A DNA stretch of 61,500 bases from Diphasiastrum complanatum (GCA_029204225.1 CM055095.1:53233836-53295335), one strand, 5' to 3'; counted from the first letter of the stretch, positions 22,521 through 34,115 are shown. A program made the numbers and translations. The notes: a model not told the origin generated them from the sequence alone.

Positions 22521-23892
22521 AATTTATGCTTGAGATATGTACAAGATGTGTGGAGGTCAAGGTCCAACCTCATGATGACACTTGGCAATGAAAATGCATG
22601 AATATAATGAAAGAGAAATAATATTAAATAAAATTTAAAAAGCACACACAACTTATTGTTACTCCTTTTGTTATTTTATTAAATCCTAAAAACTATAATA
22701 TTGTAGATATGTTTGATTTTGAGTAATCAACAAATGTGCTCGAAGACATGAAAAAACAAGCAGACCTTAAAGCTATCTGTACTTAAGAGACAAGCTTGCC
22801 ATTCTAATTTGAAAATCCTACTTAGAGCCTAATAAAATATGACAATTACTTTCAATTAGCTTTTCAAAGTTTTTAAATACTTAAAAAAGATTACATTTCC
22901 ATAATTTTTTTAAATTTCAGGCAAAAATAATTCATGAAAGTTCAAGAGACCATGGTGTTGAGTTTAAATTGCCATGGTTTTGATGAATGCTAATTACTTT
23001 CTATCCTGGAACTAAAAAACTGAAACACTTTTTCCATTTTTGATATGTTTAGGGACATGATTTGTATATATTTCCATGTTTTCTTTGTGAATTTCTAAAA
23101 TTTGACGACTTTTACATTGTAAATGATATATATATTTTTGCCACGATAAGCATCATTTTTTTGTTTTTGTTTTTAGAGTGCTAGAAAGAGGAAAATATTG
23201 TCTCGTCTAAGTAATTCAAAAGATATACTCTAAAAACCAAGACTCAAAAAAGAAATAGAGAAAGACTTCCATTAGTGAGTAAATGGTTGTAGAGAATCAA
23301 TCAAAATGGTATAATACAAAGAATGTTAATGAAGAACCACTATATTACACTATTGAAAAAGATTGCAAAGAGTTATCAATTTTTTTAAAGAAAATGTCTT
23401 ATACCCTCTATATAGTTGAGTTTTTTTATGGATTTCATATGAAAAATTATTTGAGTGATAAATTCTCAACTACATAGAAATTTAGTTAATTATGCAAGAT
23501 TTTCTAAAATGTATAACTTTCCATCTTTGTTAATTTTCCATTCAAATTGAGAATCTACAAGCGCGCAAAATTTTTTACTTAAGTTTTGCAATGCAAAAGT
23601 TGAGACTGCAAATTTTTTATTTTGATTTGTTTAATATGCTCATATATTTTCAATTTTAATTTTTTAATTAGTTTTTCTATAATCAATATGTTAAATTATC
23701 TTATTTTTAGGACTAAACCAAACAAAATGTTCGAAATGTTGGGAGAGCAAGGCTGTGTAATGAAGTAGAATTTATAACCAATGATAATTAATGTTTGAAT
23801 GACAAGCACTTCATATTGTATTATACCACAAGCGACAAAACAACTTCAAAATTATATCAGGATTTAGGGTTTAGGGTTTAACTTTCACATCA
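22521..23892. other. AT-rich interval without gene
   Basis: Only short random frames. Three overlapping plant-telomere-like units (TTTAGGG) occur at 23861-23880, too few to mark an ancient chromosome end. Confidence 0.5.
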
Positions 23893-24290
23893 TCATTTAT
23901 ATAACTTTAAAATAATTTTAAAAACATCATCATTTATATAACTCTCAGGATCTAATTCAAAGATGCATTTTGCAACACGTTCTCCTAGTTGCACATTGCC
24001 ATGAAGTCTGCAAGCAGCAAGCAAAGCCATCCATAGAGAAACTTGAGGCTGTCTCGACAACTTGATGAAGTTTTCTGCTTCACTCAACAGTGCTGAACGA
24101 CCAAGGAGGTCAACCATGCAGCTTTAGTGCTCCATTTCTGGGCAAAGACCATAAATTGGGTTCATTGATTCAAAGTAATAAAGACCTTCATTCAGTATGC
24201 CTGCATGGCTACATGCAGATAGGAGACATACAAGAGTTGCTCTGTCCATGATAACACCTTCCTGGCACATAAGCCAAATAGCCACACCGC
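23893..24290 (-). pseudogene. PPR protein (PLS class) fragment
   Basis: Minus strand reads ATLVCLLSACSHAGILNEGL, then MVDLLGRSALLSEAENFI, WMALLAACRLHGNVQLGE and IFELDPES. These are the last repeats and E-motif region of a plant organellar PPR protein. An in-frame stop replaces the tyrosine expected in EHYSCMVDLLGR, and the protein is cut on both sides. Intact members bind organellar RNA for editing or processing. Confidence 0.75.
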
Positions 24291-24291
24291 T

Positions 24292-25245
24292 TTAGTTCCA
24301 AGGTAATACAACCCGCTCGTGCCCAACTATGTGATCCGGCTCTTGGTAGGTTTTATCAAGTGTTAAGGGATTGCGGAACATGTCAATTAGTCCCCACTCG
24401 ATCATAATTGCAGATATGTTTGTGACGGTTGCTAGCATGTCCTGCAAGATAGTAGATAAGACCATAGAGTGATCCGCAGCCATTAAAAGACATTTTTAAG
24501 AATGAAGCATCGAAGGTATTGATACTTACAGCATCCATGTACCTTTTATGTTGTCAATGCTGAGAGTCTCGTATCCACCATCGTGGCTTACAGCCAAAAG
24601 CATGTCCATAAAATCCACTAATGTATATGTTATGTTGCCAAGCTTCATGTGTCTATGTTTTTAAACAATCTTATCGTGGATGGCGTCCAACTGCTCATGC
24701 ACGGCTTTCATCCGGCGCTCAAATATCTACAAGTCCAGCTAGGCGATGGAGGGAATATAATCTCCCAGGTCGAATACTCCATTCATTACAAAATACTCAT
24801 TCACTTCATTCACCGTATTTTAAAACTCCAACGCCTCTGCACTCGCAGAGTCGAAGTACTTCTTGTCCAGAACCATACGCATGATCACGTTGCACGTCAA
24901 CGCAAACACTTACGAGTTCACATTCATAGCTTCATCTCCCTCGCTTTCCTCCAGTATTGATTTCAACATACACAATAATTTATGTGTTCTCACATGCTTG
25001 CTAGCTTCCATTCTCTTTGAAGTTCATAGCTCCAATTGGCAGATCTTGCAGACATGTCTCCAGTGGGGGCCATATTTTGCCCATCCGATATCCATGTGAT
25101 CGTGAGCCAAAATGTTTCCTGCCAGTGTCTTCGGTCTGGATGCGAAAATATGATCGTATTTGATTAATATGCCAAATCCAATGCCAGATTCAGAAATTAA
25201 ATAGACGATTATGTACTTATTGTTGCTGGAACTCACATATATCAT
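24292..25245 (-). pseudogene. A-type cytochrome P450 pseudogene
   Basis: Minus strand gives the N-terminal third of a clan-71 P450: HIFASRPKTLAGNIL, DIGWAKYGPHWRHVCKIC (helix-C WRxxR with Cys for Arg), then KKYFDSASAEALEF. The I-helix region follows at 24483-24300 (DMLATVTNISAIMIEWGLID; the AGTDTS oxygen-binding motif is destroyed) up to IVGHERVV. Many stops lie between. The ExxR, PERF and heme-Cys regions are missing; the sequence passes directly into the PPR fragment at 24291. Subfamily cannot be given. Confidence 0.8.
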
Positions 25246-25777
25246 ACACTACCTAATAAATCTATCATACTCATCCAAACTACACAAGCTACAAAGGTTA
25301 GCCTCTAAGATTGATGCACAAACTTTGACATCAATTATAACAAGGACTAATCTGTTGTGATTCACACAAATGCCATTTCAATGAGAAACATTGCTTTAAT
25401 TTCCAACTTACAAGCAAATATATCATGACCGAAGCAACTACACTCGACAATCAATTCGAAACAGAATTTATTTGAATCTACTATCAAAAAATTTCATACT
25501 ACCGAAAACCTAAAGGTATTCAAAGCTGCTTCCAAGAAACATTACGATCCAATACAGATAAACAATAGTTTAGAAACAATATTTAAGCTATTCGTTCATC
25601 GCAAAAGTAATAAAACAAGCTACGCTGACAACAGTTTTGCTGAGGGATGTCATTCCACCAGATTTCTCTAGCGAAACCAGAGCTGATCCGGAAGTCAAGC
25701 CGACGCACCCTCGAGTCCCACGATTAGTCAAATTATCCATTCAATCAAATTCGTCATTTTACATTTTATACACACAC

Positions 25778-25948
25778 CTTGGGGAAGCCATGGTTCTCCA
25801 TTCTTGTGACTCGAATGGATTCAACCTCCATCGAGTCCACTGTCCGCATCTTCCTGGGCGTGGACTTGCGAGACAGTCCCGGAGGCTCGCTTGAGTCATC
25901 TCGAGTTGATTGCATCTCCACACCATTACCACCCTTTTCAATTACCAT
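25778..25948 (-). CDS. Possible first exon of an unrecognised gene
   Basis: An ATG at 25948 opens 57 codons (start MVIEKGGNGV, later SRKSTPRKMRTVDSMEVESI) ending at an AAG|GTGTGTG donor. A GA/TC-rich leader lies just upstream (26089-26170), like that of the PUX5 gene. The peptide is basic in the middle and not recognised. No downstream exon was found; the next minus-strand sequence is the P450 pseudogene. It may be a captured exon or chance. Confidence 0.3.
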
Positions 25949-26084
25949 ATTTCCAACTACACCTGCAGGCAGCTACCACGTTTCTATCCAACAAACCCAA
26001 GAGGGAGCATCAGAAGAAACAAAGACGTAGCGGCAGATACAAAACTTCATAGACAGAAACAATAGCGATACATAGATCCAAATA

Positions 26085-26088
<4 letters not shown>

Positions 26089-26170
<82 letters not shown>
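26089..26170. repeat. (GA)n microsatellite, ~82 bp
   Basis: Uninterrupted GA dinucleotide run. Confidence 0.98.
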
Positions 26171-26175
<5 letters not shown>

Positions 26176-27139
26176 TGTTTTGATTAGGGTTGGAAAAGCC
26201 CTAAATGGGGGTGGTTGTCACTTTCTCCAAAAGAGCAGGTGTACTTTGCATTAACCCTATGTGGATTTCTAGGTGTTCTTGAATCTAGTACTTAGGGTTA
26301 AAGAGCCCAAAGTGAACGGTTTTTTTTGCAGTTCATTTGAAAGTTGCCTTAAATGGCAAACCTGAGATAAGATCTTAGGATGCGGTAGAATGATTTCCTC
26401 TCCGAGCAAGAAAAAACTTCAGAGAAGTGATTGCTAGGGTCGGACGCCACTGGCACACAAGCCTTCTATCACGCGTGTTGTTTGTTCAAATAAAATTTTG
26501 AACGATCGGAGACTACAACAGAATCTCTATATGATCTTGACCTACCCTCCTCAGGTGAGTACTGGGAATTTTCGGGGTAGCAACTGCATCACAATGTTGC
26601 ATATGTTAAGAAATGCGATTATGATCTTCACGTATTGAATTGTTAATGGTAACAACAATCGTAGGTTGTAGGTAAGCATAAACACCTGTGGCTCTTCGAG
26701 AAATATGAATGGGATGGATAACAGACGTACAGGTTTTTGATCACACATGGAACGATAGAATGATGCTGAGTTCGTCATCATAAGCAAATGAGTCATGGAA
26801 CATGAGATTGTGCATGCCTAGATTCAAATGCTCTTAGAATTTTTTTAACAACACCTTCTTTGTAGTTTTAGATTATTGAAAATGGATTTGAGAAAACTAT
26901 TGTTGTTAGAACTGCTCTTGTGAAAAATGTGGAAGTAGAGGACGCTCACAATATGTTTGAAAAGTTTCTCACCAAGAGTTCACTTATAAGCTAGATATCG
27001 TGACACATATCGTCATTTCATTTGTCTCGTTAATTATCCACTAAACTAGCGTGAGTTGATTTGGTTTTATCAATGTCCTTCAATTGAATAAAATTTACAA
27101 ATATGCTAAAAATATCTATTTGTTGCTTTTATAGGATTT
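26171..27139. other. No gene recognised
   Basis: Low-complexity flank followed by ordinary AT-rich sequence. No long frame with recognisable motifs on either strand. The Helitron's 5' end should lie in or near this stretch, but no diagnostic terminus could be fixed. Confidence 0.4.
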
Positions 27140-27299
27140 TCTACAATTGATATAATATTAGAACAAAAAATAATATTTCAAAAATCAAGAGGTGATCCTC
27201 ATCATTTCAATGTCATATTCAAAAGTCAACTAATAAATATAATAGATAGTTGAACTTAAAATGAATCTCACGGGATTGCCTTATGTAATAAAATAGTCA

Positions 27300-27900
27300 C
27301 TAATATGAAATGTTGCTCATCATGTGGAGCATCCACATTTCAACCAACTAACAAAAATATGTTTGTCTCAAAAGACATAAATGAAATACCCTTGTATTCC
27401 ATTGCCAATCCTATTTTGTTTGAATACACAACTGACCAAGAAAATTCAAACCGATGGTTTGTTGCATGATGTGCAAAAAAAAAAAATATCGAATAAAGTA
27501 CTTAGTATTCCTATCTCCTAGTTACTCAAGGTCAATCTTGCAACTTCATCCCTTTGAACTACAAACTTTATCTTTAATTGATGCATCGATTGAAACAACA
27601 CGTAGAGCGACAAGCTATTTACAAGGAACAATTGGAAAACGATCAATATTCGAAAATCCTATAGTTTGTTTTGATACCAACCTACAAAAATCTAGAGATA
27701 CTATAGAAACAACAAATATTATAAAAATGTTACTCAACCACAATCTTTTAAACAATCCGATCATACAAAAGATCCTTACTTTGTATGAAACAAAACTTGG
27801 TCAAAATGGTTTGTGTTTGGTATCTGCGAACACAATGAAAGATTTTCTTGATAAGATCAACTTGAATCAACTTTTAAAACAATGCAAAAAGATCCAATGA
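27300..27900 (+). pseudogene. Helitron N-terminal region
   Basis: Reads CCSSCGAST near 27310 and IPLYSIANPILFEYTT, then after a stop LHPFELQTLSLIDASIETTR and LGQNGLCLVSANTMKDFLDK. The Cys pair followed by a helical LxxxE region matches what precedes Rep in many Helitron proteins. The assignment leans on position. Confidence 0.55.
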
Positions 27901-28088
27901 TTCATAACTATGTTATTTTGGAAGACATCACACAACCAACATCTAGCCAAAAACACTCAAAAACTAACATCTACCAATACTCGAACCTCCAATTACGTAG
28001 CAAAGGATATCTACATGAACGCTCAATACCATTCACAACCAATATCGAAGGATGATCAATAAACCAAAACAACGACAAAACAATTACT

Positions 28089-28874
28089 TTGGAATCAATG
28101 TTGTTTCCTTTCTTATTTCCATTTGGCCATGGCTTTTATGATGGTGAAATCAATTTCTTGGAATACATTAAGATGAGAGTTAGCTCAGTTGTTTCAATTT
28201 TCACATTGTACCCTCCATGTCTATTGATTATGTACCAAATTAGACAAGCGATTCTCTTATCCTCCAACACACAATATGTAGTTCTAGAAAAAGACATCAT
28301 TGAATACATGTCAAAAAATCAAAGAGCAAATGAGCAAGACATCTTCAAACATGTCTTAAAATATACTCTTGGACCAAACATACCTGGAACTCCATCTTGG
28401 CATCGACGAAACTTCAACGATTTACTATCCATGATGGAATGTTGGGGACTACCACATTTTTTCCTAACCTTGACATCTGATGAAACAACCGATATGTGAT
28501 GGAATGAAATGCAACCAACACATTGAAAACTTGGTAAATAAATTTAACAATGAATATGATTGGAGAAATTGTCCAGTAGAATGTTCAATGTTGTTTGTGG
28601 CAAGATTAGACCAATTCATGAAAAATTATTTACTATCATCCAAACCACTTCTTGGAAATGTCCAACATTACTTGATTAGGTATGAGTTTCAAAATCGAGG
28701 CTTTGTACATGCACATATTATTCTTTGGATAAATGAAAATGAAGTAGATCAAATAGCTAATGAGATAGTGGCATGTATACCAACTATATTTGATGAAACT
28801 TCAAGAAAATTCATAGAACCGATTGAGACTCATAGAAAAGAGCTCTATCAGCTTGTGCAACAAAAACAAATACA
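28089..28874 (+). pseudogene. Helitron Rep nuclease, HUH half
   Basis: LFPFLFPFGHGFYDGEINF (Rep start), TPSWHRRNFNDLLSM, then GLPHFFLTLTSDET, a frameshift near 28490, and YEFQNRGFVHAHIILW, which carries the His-U-His metal-binding motif. This endonuclease nicks DNA for rolling-circle transposition. The frame is interrupted at 28874 by the LTR element and continues at 31432. Confidence 0.85.
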
Positions 28875-28879
28875 TTATT
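28875..28879 (+). repeat. Target site duplication TTATT (left)
   Basis: Matches 31427-31431 on the far side of the inserted LTR element. Confidence 0.75.
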
Positions 28880-29536
28880 TGTGAAAAAAGTGGATTTTGA
28901 ATGGATCCAAACTCCCAAAATACTTGGCTGAGATCTTTGCACAACAAGCTACAAAAGCTAGAAATGGCAAAACATCCTAATGCTACCTTTGATACACATG
29001 AACTTGACAAAGCATTCAAGAGACAAAAGAAACTAATAAAAGGTACTGATGGCAGCCAAAAACAACAGCATACCAGCCCTACAACAGCAGCCTACCACTT
29101 TTGGAAACCTCTTAAGATCATACACAAAAGCTTGAAGACAATACACAAAGCAATGCTCTCAATGGAGGAAGAAACTGTGACAATGATCTATTGATCTCTC
29201 TCAACAATACAATAAGTCTCTCCAACCTGTTCTCCACAAATTTCAGCCTAATATAGGTGAGAGAGATGACTCTCTCTCTCCTCTATCTAGAACTTAGGAC
29301 CCAAATTTAGGACATCAGTAGCCTAAAATAGCCAATTTTGGCCTATATGTCCAAATAACATGATTTTGGTGTCATTTTGAAGGTCTTGAAGTTTGAGACT
29401 TTTTCAACATGAAATATATACTAAAATAAAAGTATCTAGGCCTCTTTCACACGTGTGAAATGTTAGATCCAAAACTATGTACAAAAATTGCCAATTTAGG
29501 CCTCAAACTAGCTAGGAAATGTTGACAATTTTCACA
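28880..29536 (-). repeat. Left (3') LTR, 657 bp
   Basis: TGTGAAAA to TTTTCACA, flush with the target duplication. Carries TTTCACACGTGTGAAA at 29445-29460. Confidence 0.75.
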
Positions 29537-30971
29537 CTCCCTCTTCAACTTTACTTGCTAGTTTCACAGCACTACTTTTCTCCAACCTAAGAATGATCTC
29601 CATCATGATAATAGATCTCTTCTCAAGTGCTCTAATATGTAGAATATGAAGTACAACATAATTGATATAGATAATAGTGTCCATATAGGATTCTTCACTA
29701 TTTCTGACATCAATTTTACATAGAATGATGAACATGATACATGTAAAAGAACACAGAATCATAATGAAAGGATTCCTCCATGTATCCACCTTTGAATTCT
29801 TTGTAGAACAACAGCAAACAAGTTGTAAGTGAAAGTAACCAACAAGTGTTTGCATGCCGCCTCCACATTCCACTTTGCCCATAGTGAATGCACCATGTAT
29901 CTCCATGAATGAACTGCCATCACCACCTTGCCTTTGTAGATCTCCAATCCATGAAAACCCTTGAGTGAATGAATGCCAAAATGATGTGTTCTCTGCTCCA
30001 TTTGAATGAGCAAAACCTAAACTTGAAATATTTGAAGTATCTCCACAAGATTTGCATACAATCCTTGATCCTACATTGTCAACAATTTGCCAATTTGCCA
30101 ACACTAGGATGCTAGATCTTGAACTTTGTCCAAAAGTGTTTTGCTTGCTACCTTCATTACTTTGCTTCTTATGACATTCATTTGAAAAATGACCTTTTAT
30201 CCCACAATAAAAGCACTTGAACTTTGACTTATCTTTCTTTCTAAAAGAAGTAGAAGAGGAGGAGGAACATTGATCATCATGATCCAAGTTACCACCTTTG
30301 GACTATTTCCCTTTGCCTTTACCTTTGCCTTTGACTTTGCCTTTTGTGAAAAAAGCCTCTTCACCTCCACCTTGCAAGGATGCACCATCAAGCTTTGATT
30401 GCAACCTATGTTCTTCAGCCAATAAGATTTCTTGCAAGTCAACCACACTTGGCAAGACTCTTTGAATGACAAAACTTTGCACAAGGTTAGCATGTTCATC
30501 TAGCAAACCATTCAACATAACTTGGACTATTTCACCATCTTTTATGCTTTCATCAATGCATGCTAGATCATGACTTAAGGACTTAGCCCTCAAGACAAAT
30601 GCATGAGCACTTTCTCCCTCTCTTTGTCTACTAGAAAATATTTGCCTCCTTAGGTTCAATACCCTAGATGTGGACTTTGATTCAAAGAGCTTCTTCAAGG
30701 CATTCCATGCCTCACTTGCACTTTGACTTTTACCAACTTCCTTGAGAAGTTCATTGGTAACATTCATTTTAATAATATGAAGAGCCCTTTTAGCCTTCTT
30801 ATCAAACCTTTGTTGCTCTTGAACTGTGGGTGATCTCTCTTCAGTTCCTGCAACTATGTCCATGAGTTCATTCAACTCAAGTAAAGACTCCATCCTCACT
30901 TTCCAGGTAGAGTAGTTTGATGAACTCAACCTATCATTAGTTTCTAACATGATCCCACCATTGGAAGCCAT
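29532..30971 (-). pseudogene. Gag with unrecognised C-terminal domain (one in-frame stop)
   Basis: From ATG 30971 the frame runs 479 codons with one TAG at 30303-30305. The N-terminus is a copia-type Gag (LSSSNYSTWKVRMESLLELN; LNLRRQIFSSRQREGESAHA) with a glycine/lysine tract. After the stop come a knuckle CFYCGIKGHFSNECHKK and ~190 residues containing GGDGSSFMEIHG, a hydrophobic stretch (FIMILCSFTCIMFIILCKID) and ERSIIMMEIILRLEKSS, ending exactly at the polypurine tract. The 39.3-kb element shares this C-terminus. Function unknown; the hydrophobic stretch could be a membrane segment. Confidence 0.75.
29537..29550 (-). other. Polypurine tract
   Basis: Minus strand AGTTGAAGAGGGAG abuts the LTR and overlaps the last codons of the ORF (VEEGV). 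The same tract recurs at 39307-39320. Confidence 0.75.
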
Positions 30972-31180
30972 GAATATAATGATTCTTCAACTTTTAGGCT
31001 CTGTCCTAATGCACCTAGCACTCACTTTCCTCTCAACAAATGATGGATAAGGAGATCTCAGAAGATCTAGGACCCTAAAACACTTCTATCTTGAACCTGG
31101 CTGGTTTCCAAGCATAGAAAGGAAGATTGAAACACATGCAATACTTTGCACACACTAAGAATGGATTACAAACTCAAACC

Positions 31181-31426
31181 AACTTAGGAGCCAAATTTAG
31201 GGCACCAGTAGCCTAAAATAGCCAATTTTGGCCTATTTGTCCAAATAACATGATTTTGGTGTCATTTTGAAGGTCCTGAAGTTTGAGACTTCTTCAACGT
31301 GAAATATATACTAAAATAAAAGTATCTAGGCCTCTTTCACACGTGTGAAATGTTAGATCCAAAACTATGTACAAAAATTGCCAATTTAGGCCTCAAACTA
31401 GCTAGGAAATGTTGACAATTTTCACA
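31181..31426 (-). repeat. Right (5') LTR, surviving 246 bp
   Basis: Aligns base for base with 29291-29536, including the palindrome at 31335-31350. Below 31181 the match to the left LTR stops, and the sequence down to the gag ATG is unlike it. Confidence 0.8.
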
Positions 31427-31431
31427 TTATT
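31427..31431 (+). repeat. Target site duplication TTATT (right)
   Basis: Follows the TTTTCACA end of the right LTR and matches 28875-28879. Confidence 0.75.
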
Positions 31432-32340
31432 GTAGAAAGTCATGCACTTTATATTTATCAAAAAACAAAAAAGTAGGTTGCAAGTATGGATTTTCATATT
31501 CTTCTTCAACAATATATGAAACACACATTAATCCAGATAATCAAAGATTGACATACTATCGTCCACGATATGAAGATAGGAATGTTGTTCCATATCACCC
31601 AAGCATTCTACTTTTGTGGAAAGCACACATGAATCTACAGAGAATCACAAACACAAATTGGTCATACTATCTTCTAAAATATGCGATGAAATCTGAACCA
31701 ATGGGTCATATGAATCTCGATACAGAAGATGCAAAACATATTGGCCTAGATCATGTCGATTCCAATATGTTGAAAGTAAGTACAGCATCAATACTCACAA
31801 AATTGGTATCCTATCCGAAGCAGCATTTTGTTGTCTTCAAATACCCATTGTAAAAAGGAGTGAATTAGTTCATTACATAGACTCATCACCTCCTCAGCTA
31901 CGAAAAAAAATGGTTGGTTACAACAATATTGTACTATTACACCCCATTGATTTTTACGTATCACGACAAACAACCTTGGAAGACCTCACGTTTTATGAAT
32001 ATTGGAAAAAGTACACTGTTAAAAAATTTCCGACATGCAAAACCAAACCTAACAATATTGACCAACTTGGAAATTCGGTATTTAAAATTGACTGACTAGT
32101 ACGATTTACAAATTTTCATCCTGCTCATCAAATAGAAGGTTTTTTCTTCAATATCCTTTTGAAAAAATTTCACTTTCGAAATGAAAAAGAACTTATAAAT
32201 GAAACCAACACTCAACGATCATATTTTGTTGAATGTGTCTTGAGAAATATTATCAATTCTGAAGAAGACATCGAAAATTATATAGCTGAATATACAAATA
32301 GACAATCAACTGATCATGAACAAAGACAACAATTGTAAAC
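31432..32340 (+). pseudogene. Helitron Rep nuclease, Tyr half, and linker
   Basis: Continues the Rep frame with KKVGCKYGFSY, YRPRYEDRNVVPYHPSILLL, WKAHMNLQRIT and WSYYLLKYAMKSEP, which carries the Y-x-x-K-Y catalytic tyrosine motif. A stop occurs at ~31853. The following frames (for example MVGYNNIVLLHPIDFYVSRQ) resemble the linker toward the helicase. Confidence 0.8.
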
Positions 32341-32343
32341 ATA

Positions 32344-33031
32344 TTGCTCCAAAAAAAAACACTTGAAGGTGAAATATTGACAAATGATGATGATCACATG
32401 AAACCTTTAGTTTTGGATTCTGATACCATTCAAACTTTAAAATTGGAGCACGAATTTGAACATTTAAAAACATCTAACTTGACACAAGAACAAACACATG
32501 TCTATAACATGTTGACAATACAAACATCCGAAACTTTCATCATTTCAAGAACTTCTGGTAGTAGAAAAACAATGTTTATAAAATATCTACCATATAAATG
32601 TGTTGCTATCAGCAACAACTGGAGCTGCATCAACAAGACTTAGCAAAACTGCTATGACTGTGCACAATCTATTCTCCATTCCTATAAAGAATCTCTATGT
32701 TCAAAATTCAAGTCCTACAAACTTCCGCTATAAATTGATAGCCGATGCTAAACTTATCATGATTGATGAGATATCGATGATGACATCCCACACTTTGCAA
32801 TTGGTTGTGAAGAACAATCCTCAAAATAAAAACTTCTACCCTGCATTAACATATGTCATGCTCTCAAGAGTAACAAAAAGGAAAGATATTTTCATCATAA
32901 ATGAAATTATTCCGTTACATTTTCAACCTATTTCACTTCCAGAATACACAATGTTCTTGATGAATATAATCCAGAAATCATTTTTGCAGAATAAGCTGAT
33001 CATCAATTCACAAAATGTCGACATCAATTGA
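32344..33031 (+). pseudogene. Helitron PIF1-like helicase, internally deleted
   Basis: TQEQTHVYNML (Q motif) leads to a damaged Walker A, ISRTSGSRKT instead of a GxGxxGKT-type loop. After a frameshift come SATTGAASTRLSKTAMTVHN and LIMIDEISMM (Walker B). The sequence then jumps to PALTYVMLSRVTKRKDIFI, motif VI, so motifs III-V are deleted. The helicase would unwind DNA during rolling-circle transposition. Confidence 0.85.
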
Positions 33032-33492
33032 GGTACTATCTCCTTATTTGTAAATTTTATTTGCATGAATTTAAACAAGGTTGATGAAATCAAAAGATTT
33101 TTTTTTCTTTAATCAAATGTTTATTATAAAACTTATCTAACTTGACAAATCATAACTTCCATAATTTTACAAAAAATAGCTATTCAAAAAACTAAAAGAA
33201 GAAGCAACAACTGTAAACACCGCAACAACGACATATCCATCAACAAAACAAATGTTCCTCATGAATACATGTGGAATAGAACCTGAGGAATACATGAACG
33301 GTTATAGAACAAGATACTTGCTATCATTACTTATCGATGAGAAAAAAAATGCACGGGATAAATTTCAAAGTACTAATAATGGTCGACCAATTGAAGGTAA
33401 CTATCTATAAAACAAGAATATTTAGTATTTTGATATTCTTTTTTTTTTTTAGTAATCAATACCTATACTTTATTGTATAAACAATTACTTAC
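33032..33492. other. Helitron 3' flank, nothing certain
   Basis: AT-rich. A short plus-strand frame (~33240-33400, containing NTCGIEPEEYMNGYRTRYLL) could be a transposase tail or a captured exon ending near a possible GGTAAC donor. I see no clear CTRR end with hairpin. Confidence 0.35.
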
Positions 33493-33706
33493 AATTGGAT
33501 GGTGTGTCATCTTCTTCTACTGACACAGGAAATGGGTGGATGGAATCATAATCGTTGTTGTCGTCGCCAGCGGATTCATAAAAGGAATGCAGAGCAGAAT
33601 CTAGGTGCCAGGTGCAACTCTCCAAAAAGAAGCGGGTTTGCTCCCGTGTGGTTGAAGTCACGACACATAACTCATGTACTGCTACTGATTGTTGATCGGT
33701 ATCCAT
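33493..33706 (-). pseudogene. Captured, truncated copy of PUX5-like exon 1
   Basis: From ATG 33706 the minus strand reads MDTDQQSVAVHELCVVTSTT and on through the UBA-like domain to EEDDTPSN. It aligns with 17373-17583 at roughly nine bases in ten by eye and is open throughout. Homology stops abruptly at 33496. Just there a new consensus donor GTAAGT (33487-33492) follows, so the exon could be spliced to something else. The SHP, SEP and UBX parts are missing. It lies beside the Helitron helicase, which suggests capture by the transposon; local duplication is the alternative. Confidence 0.8.

Positions 33707-34115
<409 letters not shown>

Larger units (their letters stand above)
28880..31426 (-). 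mobile_element. Gag-only LTR retrotransposon inserted in the Helitron
   Basis: Flanked by TTATT duplications, with mirror ends TGTGAAAA / TTTTCACA. The polypurine tract lies next to the left LTR, so the element is minus. It encodes a single gag-type ORF plus C-terminal extension and no protease, RT or integrase, so it would need enzymes in trans. The right LTR matches the left over only 246 bases (29291-29536 versus 31181-31426), with seven differences by eye, implying fairly recent insertion and later loss of the rest of the 5' LTR and primer site. Confidence 0.85.
27140..33480 (+). mobile_element. Decayed autonomous Helitron, split by an LTR element
   Basis: Plus-strand fragments appear in the order of a Helitron transposase: Cys-containing N-terminal region, Rep nuclease with HUH and Tyr motifs, and PIF1-family helicase. 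Removing the 28880-31426 insertion restores a continuous Rep order. Stops and shifts abound and the helicase is internally deleted. The canonical ends (5' TC; 3' hairpin plus CTRR) were not found, so limits are approximate. The Rep wording (WHRRN...FFLTLT, VVPYHP) differs from the commonest plant Helitron Rep. Confidence 0.8.

Noticed and set aside
22424-23477. Short ORFs in the AT-rich interval
   Set aside because: Lengths are as expected by chance and no motif or splice context supports them.
23861-23880. Interstitial telomere repeat
   Set aside because: Fewer than three full TTTAGGG units; too short to be meaningful.
24621-25099. Plus-strand ORFs over the P450 pseudogene
   Set aside because: They are antisense shadows; the minus strand carries the recognisable P450 motifs.
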